A DNA stretch of 8,496 nt, from contig JADLHH010000302.1 in the NCBI GenBank assembly GCA_020848855.1, positions 1-8,496 on the forward strand, read 5' to 3'. The notes beneath the pieces were generated by a model, which saw only the letters and a program-made list of their open reading frames with translations, searched no databases and was not told the origin of the DNA. Shown here piece by piece: positions 1 to 6,302 of the stretch. Position 1 is the first letter of the stretch; each line of letters starts with the position of its first letter. Both the position numbers and the translations under genes were made by a program. This DNA comes from Anaerolineae bacterium. GTDB taxonomy: Bacteria > Chloroflexota > Anaerolineae > Aggregatilineales > Phototrophicaceae.

Positions 1-594
1 GCCTTTGGCGCGGTTACGGCGGTGCAGGCGCGGATGGCGGTCGGCGGGAAGAACGCGAACGGCTTCGCCCTGCTGCTGGACATGGGCATTCATTATCTGG
101 CGCTGCTGCGTTCTCTGCTGGGCGATTTCGCCGAGATGCAGTGGCAGAAGCACGAGACTGACGATCATCACGTGAGCTACGCGCTGCTGCTGCGCTTCGT
201 CAGTGGGGCGATTGGCACGCTTCACCTTTCCGACCAGCATCACTGGATGCGCGCTAACGAGCGCATCGAGATCACCGGCAGCGGGCAGTTCGTCGTCGCC
301 GAGAACCTCATTCACCTGACGCACTACCAGCCGGATGGGCAGATCAATACCTGGGAACCAGGCTTTTCGATCCCCAATGACGAGAACAACAGCGCCTTCA
401 TCAGCGGCTACGCCGGGGAAATGCAGGCATTCGCGCGCGCCGTGCGGCAGCGTGAAGTTGTCCGCCCCGATATCGCCGATGCCTGCGCCGTGATGCGGAT
501 CATCCAGCAGATCGAGCCGGACGAAGTGTACTGGAAAGGTGCGCAAAGCTTCGCTCATTGGCAGACCGAAAACGCCTGGCTGGAACAAGGATAG
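1..594 (+). CDS. Gfo/Idh/MocA-family oxidoreductase, C-terminal part (5' end outside window)
   Basis: The frame is open from base 1, giving 197 residues before TAG at 592-594, so the N-terminal Rossmann NAD(P)-binding domain lies upstream of the window. What is visible is the C-terminal alpha/beta domain. Its hallmark is the segment LLDMGIHYLALLRSLLG at about bases 76-123. In this family that stretch is G-G-x-L-x-D-x-G-x-H, and its His is usually catalytic or substrate-binding. The family typically has Asp three residues after that His (HxxD); here the residue is Ala. Members oxidise or reduce sugars, inositols and sugar acids with NAD(P)(H). The gene ends six bases before the transketolase subunit gene, so it is co-transcribed with the sugar operon and probably acts on the imported substrate. 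The substrate cannot be named. The GTG at 22 is internal and not the true start. Confidence 0.88.
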   Translation, partial: AFGAVTAVQARMAVGGKNANGFALLLDMGIHYLALLRSLLGDFAEMQWQKHETDDHHVSYALLLRFVSGAIGTLHLSDQHHWMRANERIEITGSGQFVVAENLIHLTHYQPDGQINTWEPGFSIPNDENNSAFISGYAGEMQAFARAVRQREVVRPDIADACAVMRIIQQIEPDEVYWKGAQSFAHWQTENAWLEQG

Positions 595-600
595 TAGTCT

Positions 601-1470
601 ATGGCACAAACGATGCAGGAACACCTGAATATTGACGCGCAGACCGTGCGCCGTTTGCGGCGGCTGTGCGAAGAGTCGCGCTCCGATGTCATCGAGACGC
701 TCGGATACGTAGGCTCCGGGCATTCCGGTCCGTCGCTCTCGATTATCGAGGTGCTGGTCACCCTGTACTTTCACGAGATGCGCGTCGATGCAGAAAAGCC
801 CAAGTGGGAAGATCGTGACCGCTTCGTGCTGTCGAAGGGACATGGCGCGCTCGGCTTCTACGCGGTGCTGTCGCGACGCGGCTACTTCCCGCGCGACGAG
901 CTGTTCACCTTCGAGTCGCTCGGCTCGCGCCTGCAGGGGCACCCGGATACGCTGCTGACGCCCGGCGTGGAACTGTCCACCGGATCGCTGGGACAGGGGT
1001 TGTCGTTCGCAGCCGGGGTCGCCATTGCCGCGCGGATGCAGGACAAAGCCACCCGCGCCTACTGTCTCCTGGGGGACGGTGAGACCGAGGAAGGCAATGT
1101 CTGGGAAGCGGCGATGTCAGCAGCCAAGTTCAAGCTGGATAACCTGCTGGCAATCGTCGACTGGAACGGCTTGCAGGGCGGGGTCACGCTGGAAGTCATG
1201 CCGAGCCTGGAACCGTATGTCGATAAGTGGCTGGCGTTTGGCTGGCACGTCATCGACATCCCGGGACACGACATCCCGGCGCTGCTCAACGCATATCACG
1301 AAGCGCGCCACACAACGGGAAAACCGACCGTCATCATCGCGCGGACGGTCAAGGGCAAGGGCGTGTCGTTCATGGAAAACGACCCGAACTGGCACGCGGG
1401 AGTCCTGAAGGGCGAGCAGTTGGAGCAGGCACGCCGCGAAGTCGCCGAACGGCTGGAACAGTTGAAATGA
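601..1470 (+). CDS. Transketolase, N-terminal (ThDP pyrophosphate-binding) subunit
   Basis: A 289-residue protein equal to the first half of a full transketolase. It binds the diphosphate of thiamine diphosphate and pairs with the next gene product to move two-carbon ketol units between sugars. Visible motifs: SGHSGPS (residues 39-45), SKGHGA (78-83), GHPD (113-116), STGSLGQGL (126-134), the ThDP motif starting GDGE (158-161) and ending at N189, and KGKG (251-254) followed by H265. The four His positions expected in the family (H26, H66, H100 and H261 of E. coli TktA) align by eye with H41, H81, H114 and H265, so this half looks catalytically intact. The ATG at 601 is preceded by an AAGGA (587-591) inside the end of the upstream gene, at normal spacing. 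Split transketolases are common in bacteria and archaea. Cytoplasmic. Confidence 0.95.
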   Translation: MAQTMQEHLNIDAQTVRRLRRLCEESRSDVIETLGYVGSGHSGPSLSIIEVLVTLYFHEMRVDAEKPKWEDRDRFVLSKGHGALGFYAVLSRRGYFPRDELFTFESLGSRLQGHPDTLLTPGVELSTGSLGQGLSFAAGVAIAARMQDKATRAYCLLGDGETEEGNVWEAAMSAAKFKLDNLLAIVDWNGLQGGVTLEVMPSLEPYVDKWLAFGWHVIDIPGHDIPALLNAYHEARHTTGKPTVIIARTVKGKGVSFMENDPNWHAGVLKGEQLEQARREVAERLEQLK

Positions 1471-1477
1471 TGGGCAG

Positions 1478-2476
1478 ATGATGAACTGGGAAAAATCCTC
1501 ACTGCGCGAAGCGCTCGGCAAGACGCTGGTGGAATTAGGCGACCAGCACCCGAACCTGGTGGTGGTCAACGCCGACCTGGTGAATTCGGTCAAGTCGATT
1601 TACTTCCGCGCCAAGTACCCGGAACGCACCGTGGAAGTAGGCATCGCCGAACAGAACATGATCGGCATCGCTGCCGGGCTGGCGTCGATGGGCATGATCC
1701 CGATTGCGCTGACATTCGCCCGCTTCGCCAGCAAGCGCGCTGCCGACCAGATATCCATGTGCGTGGATTATTCGCGTAACAACGTCAAAATCATTGGCGC
1801 GTATGCCGGAATCTTCACCGGGCGGCAGGGCGTCAGCCAGCAAACGCTGGAAGACACGGCTACGATGCGCGCCATGCCCAACATGGTCGTCATCGACACC
1901 GCTGACGTGCATGAAGTTCGCGCGGTGCTGCACTTTATGGCAGCATACGACGGTCCGGTCTACGTACGCATTGGGCGCGACGAGTGGCCGGTAGTCTTCG
2001 ATGCGAATTACCAGTTCGAGTTCGGCAAAGGGCGATGGCTACGGGACGGTCACGATGTCGTGCTGCTGAACTCGGGCTTGCTGCTGCCCTACACGCTGGA
2101 AGCGGCGGAACTGCTGAACCAGGAAGGCATCAGCGCTGGGGTGATCAACATGCCGACGGTGAAGCCGCTCGACACGGCACTGATTGCCCAAGTCGCGCGA
2201 AACGTGGGCGCGCTAGTGACGGTGGAGAATCACAACATTCTGGGCGGCTTTGGCGGGGCGGTAGCCGAGGCAGTGGTCGAAAGCTACCCGGCTTATATGG
2301 AGCGAGTCGGCATCCTCGACGAGTATTCCGAGTCCGCGCCGAACGACGATCTGGCAGAGAAGCACAAGCTCACTGCGCCGCACATCGCCGCCGCAGCCAA
2401 ACGGGTTCTGGCGCGCAAAAGCAGCCAGCCGCAGCCGCACGCCTGGTCTGGCACTGCCGTCAAGTCATCGTCCTGA
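1478..2476 (+). CDS. Transketolase, C-terminal (pyrimidine-binding) subunit with altered substrate-pocket residues
   Basis: A 332-residue partner of the preceding subunit, carrying the pyrimidine-binding domain and the C-terminal domain. GIAEQNM at residues 55-61 holds the catalytic Glu (E58) that activates ThDP. NADL (31-34) and VENHNILGGFG (249-259) are also family-typical. By-eye alignment to E. coli TktA shows R10 and S37 where phosphate contacts R358 and S385 sit. Three other pocket residues differ: the H461 position is Tyr109, D469 is Gln117 and H473 is Gln121 (local sequence RQGVSQQTLED in place of the usual DGPTHQ-type motif). It is therefore probably a transketolase with unusual substrate preference. 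The start at 1478 is seven bases after the previous stop; ATG 1481 is an alternative. No strong ribosome-binding site is visible, so translational coupling is likely. About 15 C-terminal residues rich in Ser, Gln and Pro look like an unstructured tail. Confidence 0.94.
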   Translation: MMNWEKSSLREALGKTLVELGDQHPNLVVVNADLVNSVKSIYFRAKYPERTVEVGIAEQNMIGIAAGLASMGMIPIALTFARFASKRAADQISMCVDYSRNNVKIIGAYAGIFTGRQGVSQQTLEDTATMRAMPNMVVIDTADVHEVRAVLHFMAAYDGPVYVRIGRDEWPVVFDANYQFEFGKGRWLRDGHDVVLLNSGLLLPYTLEAAELLNQEGISAGVINMPTVKPLDTALIAQVARNVGALVTVENHNILGGFGGAVAEAVVESYPAYMERVGILDEYSESAPNDDLAEKHKLTAPHIAAAAKRVLARKSSQPQPHAWSGTAVKSSS

Positions 2477-2488
2477 GCAGGTTCGCAC

Positions 2489-2494
2489 GGGGAG
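2489..2494 (+). promoter_or_regulatory. Ribosome binding site deciding the start of the first permease
   Basis: GGGGAG lies six bases before ATG 2501 and supports that start over the later in-frame ATG at 2519. Confidence 0.6.
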
Positions 2495-2500
2495 TGCCAT

Positions 2501-3478
2501 ATGGATGAAACGAGTAGGATGACATCGATTGTCCCGGCGCGGCGGGACGATCGCAGCATCGCCAGCCGGCTAAGGATTTCACTGATCAGCGGCGGGCGCG
2601 TTCAGACCGGCGATCTGGTCATGATGCTGCTGCTATTCCTGCCCGGTTTCCTGGTGCTGATCGCCCTTGGAACCTACCCGATCATCAGCGTGCTGAGCCT
2701 GGCTTTTCAGCAGCGCTCGCTGTTCGACATGACCGGAACGTATGTCGGACTGGAGAACTTCAACACGATTCTCAGCTCGCCACAGTTCTGGGAAGCGCTC
2801 AAGAACACGCTGGTCTTCACCTTTACCACCGTGCCCCTGCAGCTTGTGCTGGGTCTACTGATCGCCCTGCTGCTGCACCAGAAATTCCCGGCGCGGAACA
2901 TCTTTCGCGGGTTCATGCTATTCAGCTACGTCGTGCCGGTCACGGTAGCGGCGGTCATCTGGAAATTCATGCTCAGCGACAGCGTTGGCATCCTGTATCA
3001 CGCCATCCGCACCACCGGGCTGCCCTTTCCCAACACCTGGTTCTCGACCAGCGCGACCGCCATGCCGACGGTCGTCATGGTGACGGTGTGGAAATTCTTC
3101 CCATTCATGGTGATCAACTTCCTAGCGGGGCTACAGACCATCGACGAGCAGTTGTACGAAGCCGCCAAAGTGGATGGCGCGAGCGCGTGGCAGTCCTTCC
3201 GGCATATCACGCTGCCACAGTTGATGCCGGTAATCGTCATCGTGCTGCTGCTGCGCACGATCTGGACGTTCAACAACTGGGACATCATCGCCCTGCTGAC
3301 CAACGGCGGTCCACTGCGCTCGACCATGACGCTGCCGCTGCAAATCTACAATACGATGTTTGGCGAGTACAGTATCGGACGGGCGGCGGCACTCTCGTTC
3401 CTGGTGATGCTGGTGTTGGGCGCGGCGATGGCGGTGTATCTGTGGTTCTACCGGCGAACCGAGGAGAATCTGCGATGA
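2501..3478 (+). CDS. ABC sugar transporter permease, MalF/UgpA-like (CUT1)
   Basis: A 325-residue inner-membrane protein. Hydrophobic segments fit six helices at roughly residues 39-63, 100-125, 137-158, 186-208, 242-262 and 295-315. The cytoplasmic EAA loop that docks on the ATPase is clear at about 220-239 (EAAKVDGASAW, then LPQL). TNGGP at 267-271 and the WTFNNWD stretch just before it are typical of MalF/UgpA permeases. A roughly 38-residue charged N-terminal extension precedes the first helix, which is normal for this type. With the next gene it forms the heterodimeric channel. The stop codon overlaps the next start (ATGA at 3475-3478), so the two are translationally coupled. The family identification is secure; the transported sugar is unknown. 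Confidence 0.95.
   Translation: MDETSRMTSIVPARRDDRSIASRLRISLISGGRVQTGDLVMMLLLFLPGFLVLIALGTYPIISVLSLAFQQRSLFDMTGTYVGLENFNTILSSPQFWEALKNTLVFTFTTVPLQLVLGLLIALLLHQKFPARNIFRGFMLFSYVVPVTVAAVIWKFMLSDSVGILYHAIRTTGLPFPNTWFSTSATAMPTVVMVTVWKFFPFMVINFLAGLQTIDEQLYEAAKVDGASAWQSFRHITLPQLMPVIVIVLLLRTIWTFNNWDIIALLTNGGPLRSTMTLPLQIYNTMFGEYSIGRAAALSFLVMLVLGAAMAVYLWFYRRTEENLR
3461..3466 (+). promoter_or_regulatory. Ribosome binding site for the second permease
   Basis: GAGGAG, inside the last codons of the first permease, is eight bases before ATG 3475. It fixes the start of the second permease at the ATGA overlap even though the reading frame stays open well upstream. Confidence 0.65.
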
Positions 3479-4356
3479 GCGCTGCCTCAAAGAGCCAACT
3501 CCTCGATACGCACACCGTTACCCAACTGCGACGCTACAGCCGCAATATCACGCTGTTCGCGCTGGCGCTGTTCGTCACGCTCATCCTGGGGATTCCGCTG
3601 CTGTACATGCTGGTCAGCTCGTTCAAGCCCGCGCCGGAAATGTTCACGCTGCCGCCGCGCTTTTTCCCGAACGAATGGACGCTGGATGGCTACTCACAGC
3701 TTTTTGAGCTGTCTAACATCCCGCGGGCTTTCGTCAACGGCATGATCGTCTCGTCAATTGCCGCGGTGCTGGGTGTGCTACTTGCGGTGGGTCTGTCGTA
3801 CACCATCACGCGCTACCGGATACCTGGGCTGCGCTTCTTCACCTACCTGATCCTGATCGTCTACATCCTTCCGGCGACTCTGCTGCTGATCCCAATTTAC
3901 TCGGTGTGGGCGCGGCTGGGCTTGACCGAAGGAGTCATCCCGCTGGCGCTCACCCACGTCTCGTTTACGCTGCCCTTCGCCGTGTGGATGCTGCGCTCGT
4001 ACTTCGCGGCGATTCCCATCGACCTGGAAGACGCCGCGCTGGTGGACGGTGCAAACCGCACCCAGGCGTTCATCCTGGTGGTGATGCCGCTGGCACGCGC
4101 CGGGATCATCGCCACGTTCATCTTCACCTTCATCCTGTCATGGAACGAGGTGCTGTTCGCCTCGATCATGGCATCATCCGAACAAAGTGTTGTGATTTCA
4201 TCGGCTCTGAAAACTATCCTGGGCGAACGAAGCTGGCAGCCCTGGGAAATGGTCAACGCCGCCGGTGTGGTGGCGACTGTCCCGGTGCTGATCTTCTTTA
4301 TCTTTGTTCAGCGCCAACTTGTTGCCGGTTTCACTGCCGGTGCTGTGAAAGGTTAG
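3475..4356 (+). CDS. ABC sugar transporter permease, MalG/UgpE-like (CUT1)
   Basis: A 293-residue inner-membrane permease and partner of the preceding MalF-like protein. The frame is open further upstream (to about 3088), but that part overlaps the first permease. The real start is ATG 3475, shown by GAGGAG eight bases before it and by the N-terminus preceding the first helix (about 24-48). After that helix comes SSFKPAPEMF, the usual MalG-type periplasmic entry. Further hydrophobic segments lie near 86-110, 120-144, 153-178, 208-230 and 262-284. The EAA loop is at about 185-205 (EDAALVDGANRTQAF then VVMPL). SWNEVLFA (222-229) is another family hallmark. The C-terminus ends AGAVKG, as is common in MalG homologues. 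Confidence 0.95.
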   Translation: MSAASKSQLLDTHTVTQLRRYSRNITLFALALFVTLILGIPLLYMLVSSFKPAPEMFTLPPRFFPNEWTLDGYSQLFELSNIPRAFVNGMIVSSIAAVLGVLLAVGLSYTITRYRIPGLRFFTYLILIVYILPATLLLIPIYSVWARLGLTEGVIPLALTHVSFTLPFAVWMLRSYFAAIPIDLEDAALVDGANRTQAFILVVMPLARAGIIATFIFTFILSWNEVLFASIMASSEQSVVISSALKTILGERSWQPWEMVNAAGVVATVPVLIFFIFVQRQLVAGFTAGAVKG

Positions 4357-4458
4357 GACATCCAGAAGATGAAAGGAGGCACAAGCGGCTTAAGGTGAAA
4401 ACGCAACCGAGCTACACCATTCTGAAAATGCATTTGTTCGAAAACTTGGAGGGGAAAA
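4357..4458 (+). other. 102-base spacer before the binding-protein gene, with an unused Shine-Dalgarno-like site
   Basis: This is a much wider gap than elsewhere in the operon before it. It holds AAAGGAGG at 4372-4379 with no start codon at normal spacing: the nearest candidate is GTG 4395, about 15 bases on, opening a 23-codon frame that ends at 4466 just inside the next gene. A nine-codon frame from ATG 4369 ends at 4398. Neither tiny frame shows a recognisable product. No convincing promoter or terminator is seen. Confidence 0.35.
4448..4454 (+). promoter_or_regulatory. Strong ribosome binding site of the binding-protein gene
   Basis: GGAGGGG is followed by AAAA and then ATG 4459. It is the strongest site in the operon, matching the usual need for the binding protein to outnumber the permeases. 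Confidence 0.65.
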
Positions 4459-5871
4459 ATGGCTAAGATGAATCGTCGTGAATTCCTGAAACGTTCCGCC
4501 ATCGGTGGCGCGAGCCTAGCCGCTGCTGCCAGCGGGCTGTCACTTGCGACTGCGCAGGACATTGCTTACATTCGTTTCCTCTCGCAGGAGCTTGACCCGC
4601 CGCAGGTCGATGCGCACCGCCGCAACGTTCGCGCGTTTGAAGCGCTGCACTCCGACATCGCCATCGAGATTCAGTACACCACCGCCGAGCAAGTCGTCGA
4701 GCGCATGATCGCCTCGCTGACCGCCGGTGTACGCGCGATCGATGTCATCCAGCCCAACCCGGCAACCGCCGTTGGCGTGGCGGCGCAGGGCTATCTGCTG
4801 GAGATCGACGACGTTGTCGAAGCAGTGGGCGGCGATGAATTCTTCTACGGCAACGGCGCAAGCGTGATCAAGCTGAACGGTAAGCGCTACGGCGTCCCCT
4901 TCGGCGGCGGCACCGTCATGATCTGGTATCGCAAGGACCTGTTTGAGCAGGAGGGCATCACCCCGCCGACGACATTCGAGGGACTGGAAGCTGCCGCCCG
5001 GCACTTCACGAAGAAGTTCAACCCCAACTCGCCGACCGAGTACGGCATCGGGCTGCCCGGCGGCGCGACCGGCGCGACCAACTTCAATATCGAGCCGTTC
5101 TGGTGGTCGATGGGTGGTGATTACTTCGACAAAGACCTGAACATCGCATTCGAGAGCGACGCAACCGCCGACTTCCTCGACTGGATCGCCGGCATGTTCC
5201 AGTATGCGTCGGAAGCCGCGACTGGCTGGACGTGGGGCGACCTTATCAATACCTTCCTGACCGGGCAGTCTGCCATGACTATTTACCTCGGTCGCGTCCT
5301 GAGCCGCATCTACCAGAACGCACCCGATCTGGTCGGCAAGGTGGGCGTGATGAACTTCCCGAAGGACAAGCTGCAGATCACGGAAGACGACCCGAACTAC
5401 CTGGTCATCAACGCGCAGACACCCTTCCCTGAACAATCCAAGGAATGGGTCAAGTTCCTGGTGACAGGCGATGCCTCGAACGAGTTCCTGTGCACCGTGC
5501 CCGGGCACCTGCCGCCTGCCACCCAGGCTCAGCAGCAGTGGTGGGATCAAGCGGTCACTGGCTGCGCAATTCTGGACGAGAACCCGGAAATCAAGGCAAT
5601 CATCGGCGAATCAGTACAGTACGCCTACAGCCCGATCCTCCACGCCGGCGGCGTTACCGAAGCCATCAAGGCGGGCGTGGACAGGTTCGTGCCGACGGGT
5701 GTCGCCAATCCATTGATGATGGCGGCGACCATCAGCAATCTGACCATTCCCATGGCGCTTCAGGACGTGCTCCTCAACGGCAAGTCGGGGCGCGATGCGA
5801 TGATGGGTGTCCTGCCGATGCTGGAGCAGGGTGTGAACCAGATGAAGTCCGACCTCAACTGGGGCGCGTAG
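4459..5871 (+). CDS. ABC transporter sugar-binding protein (extracellular solute-binding family 1), Tat-exported
   Basis: A 470-residue extracytoplasmic sugar-capture protein. The N-terminus is a twin-arginine signal: NRREFLK (residues 5-11), then an Ala/Gly/Ser-rich hydrophobic stretch, with likely cleavage after ATA at residue 32. No lipobox Cys is seen, so it is probably not a lipoprotein by this signal. The mature part has features of family 1 binding proteins: an early segment ending IEIQYTTAEQVVERM, a DVIQPNP region, then YGVPFGGGTVMIWYRKDLFEQEGI followed by PPTTFEG, the standard hinge-region pattern (about residues 138-175). FLTGQSAMTIYLG (near 262-274) corresponds to the usual F..G..AM motif. 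Length is normal. Its position after the two permeases makes it their partner. The large family gives no reliable sugar assignment. Confidence 0.93.
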   Translation: MAKMNRREFLKRSAIGGASLAAAASGLSLATAQDIAYIRFLSQELDPPQVDAHRRNVRAFEALHSDIAIEIQYTTAEQVVERMIASLTAGVRAIDVIQPNPATAVGVAAQGYLLEIDDVVEAVGGDEFFYGNGASVIKLNGKRYGVPFGGGTVMIWYRKDLFEQEGITPPTTFEGLEAAARHFTKKFNPNSPTEYGIGLPGGATGATNFNIEPFWWSMGGDYFDKDLNIAFESDATADFLDWIAGMFQYASEAATGWTWGDLINTFLTGQSAMTIYLGRVLSRIYQNAPDLVGKVGVMNFPKDKLQITEDDPNYLVINAQTPFPEQSKEWVKFLVTGDASNEFLCTVPGHLPPATQAQQQWWDQAVTGCAILDENPEIKAIIGESVQYAYSPILHAGGVTEAIKAGVDRFVPTGVANPLMMAATISNLTIPMALQDVLLNGKSGRDAMMGVLPMLEQGVNQMKSDLNWGA

Positions 5872-5886
5872 GACGTTTGAGAAGTT

Positions 5887-5917
5887 GATCCGGTGAAGCG
5901 TCACAAGACGCCGGGTC
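5887..5917 (+). terminator. Hairpin 1 downstream of the binding-protein gene
   Basis: Arms GCGTC (5898-5902) and GACGC (5907-5911) flank an ACAA loop. The stem extends with GATCCG (5887-5892) pairing CGGGTC (5912-5917), leaving a five-base bulge. No T-run follows, so it may stabilise the mRNA 3' end or act as a non-canonical terminator rather than a classical intrinsic one. Confidence 0.4.
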
Positions 5918-5934
5918 AAGAAGTGAAAGACACG

Positions 5935-5961
5935 TGGGGACAGGATGAGACCCTATCCCCA
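5935..5961 (+). terminator. Hairpin 2 downstream of the binding-protein gene
   Basis: TGGGGA (5935-5940) pairs with TCCCCA (5956-5961). AGG (5942-5944) pairs with CCT (5952-5954) across a 1x1 mismatch, closing a seven-base loop. No T-run follows. Confidence 0.4.
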
Positions 5962-5969
5962 ACAGCGAA

Positions 5970-6016
5970 TCTCAGGCGTGCCGTCACCCGCGAACCGTGG
6001 TGGCACGCCTGGGAGA
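5970..6016 (+). terminator. Hairpin 3, a long stem before the truncated dehydrogenase
   Basis: AGGCGTGCC (5974-5982) and GGCACGCCT (6002-6010) are a perfect 9-bp inverted repeat. Two G-T wobbles and CAC (5985-5987) with GTG (5997-5999) extend it to about 14 bp with a nine-base loop. TCTC (5970-5973) can also pair with GAGA (6013-6016) past a two-base bulge. This is the strongest structure in the spacer. With no T-run it may be a terminator, a 3' stabiliser or an attenuator for the stub gene that follows. Confidence 0.5.
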
Positions 6017-6093
6017 CCCTTCCCAAGTGTACACGTTCCTGACTGACGTTCAAGCCAGCGCAACACCTTCGGCGCTGCCCCTCACGCTGCATC

Positions 6094-6101
6094 AGGAAGG
6101 A
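6094..6101 (+). promoter_or_regulatory. Ribosome binding site of the truncated dehydrogenase
   Basis: AGGAAGGA ends six bases before ATG 6108. It shows that a real gene started here before truncation. Confidence 0.6.
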
Positions 6102-6107
6102 CATGCA

Positions 6108-6254
6108 ATGGAACAACGCCTACTGATCTCCGATATACACCTTGAAGGGCGCATCCCGCAGTACATGACGGATCTGCTGGCGCGCTGGGATGTCCTCGCG
6201 CCCGACCGCAATTCGGCGGATGAAATCGACGCGGCGCGCTCAAAGGCGGACTAG
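6108..6254 (+). pseudogene. Truncated D-2-hydroxyacid dehydrogenase, N-terminal stub
   Basis: A 48-residue frame from ATG 6108 to TAG 6252-6254, with a good ribosome-binding site. It begins MEQRLLISDIHLEG and continues through DLLARWDVLAPDRNSADEID to end in SKAD. This resembles the start of D-isomer-specific 2-hydroxyacid dehydrogenases: a first beta strand, then xxFDVxxPDxxxxEEI, then the ADALLV strand, cut just at the AD. A complete enzyme needs some 310-330 residues, with the NAD-binding domain and the Arg/Glu/His triad, all absent here. Two stop codons in tandem (TAGTAG) follow, and the next 48 bases do not resume the homology by eye. The codon style and G+C (about 70% at 6181-6240) match the operon, so it looks like the operon's last gene, cut by a rearrangement. 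The alternative is a small unrelated protein; the SDIHLEG string also recalls metallophosphoesterases, but the rest does not fit. Confidence 0.55.
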
Positions 6255-6274
6255 TAGCGAGCCTTGATAGCGGG

Positions 6275-6287
6275 CGGCACTGTGCCG
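6275..6287. terminator. Short hairpin between convergent genes
   Basis: CGGCAC (6275-6280) and GTGCCG (6282-6287) are inverted around one base (effectively a 5-bp stem with a 3-base loop). It lies in the 48-base gap between the plus-strand stub and the minus-strand Nif3 gene, where a bidirectional terminator would be expected. The stem is short and has no clear T-run on either side. Confidence 0.3.
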
Positions 6288-6302
6288 AATTCTCACTTCT
6301 CC

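Noticed and set aside
1117..1933. Minus-strand open frames opposite both transketolase genes
   Set aside because: Antisense shadows of strongly conserved coding sequence. No motifs and no ribosome-binding sites of note.
3088..3474. Upstream extension of the second permease frame
   Set aside because: It overlaps the first permease entirely and lacks membrane character. The ATGA overlap with a GAGGAG site gives the proper start at 3475.
3906..4466. Plus-strand frame overlapping the second permease and the spacer
   Set aside because: Its composition (Arg, Gly, Ala, His runs) is typical of a shifted frame. Only its last 23 codons leave the permease gene, and they are not recognisable.
4540..5550. 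Long minus-strand open frame opposite the binding-protein gene
   Set aside because: It is a GC-rich shadow. The translation is rich in Arg, Val, Gly and His without family motifs, while the plus strand encodes a clear Tat-exported binding protein.
6027..6034. GTGTACAC palindrome as an operator
   Set aside because: An 8-bp palindrome is expected by chance every few hundred bases and the flanks add no symmetry.
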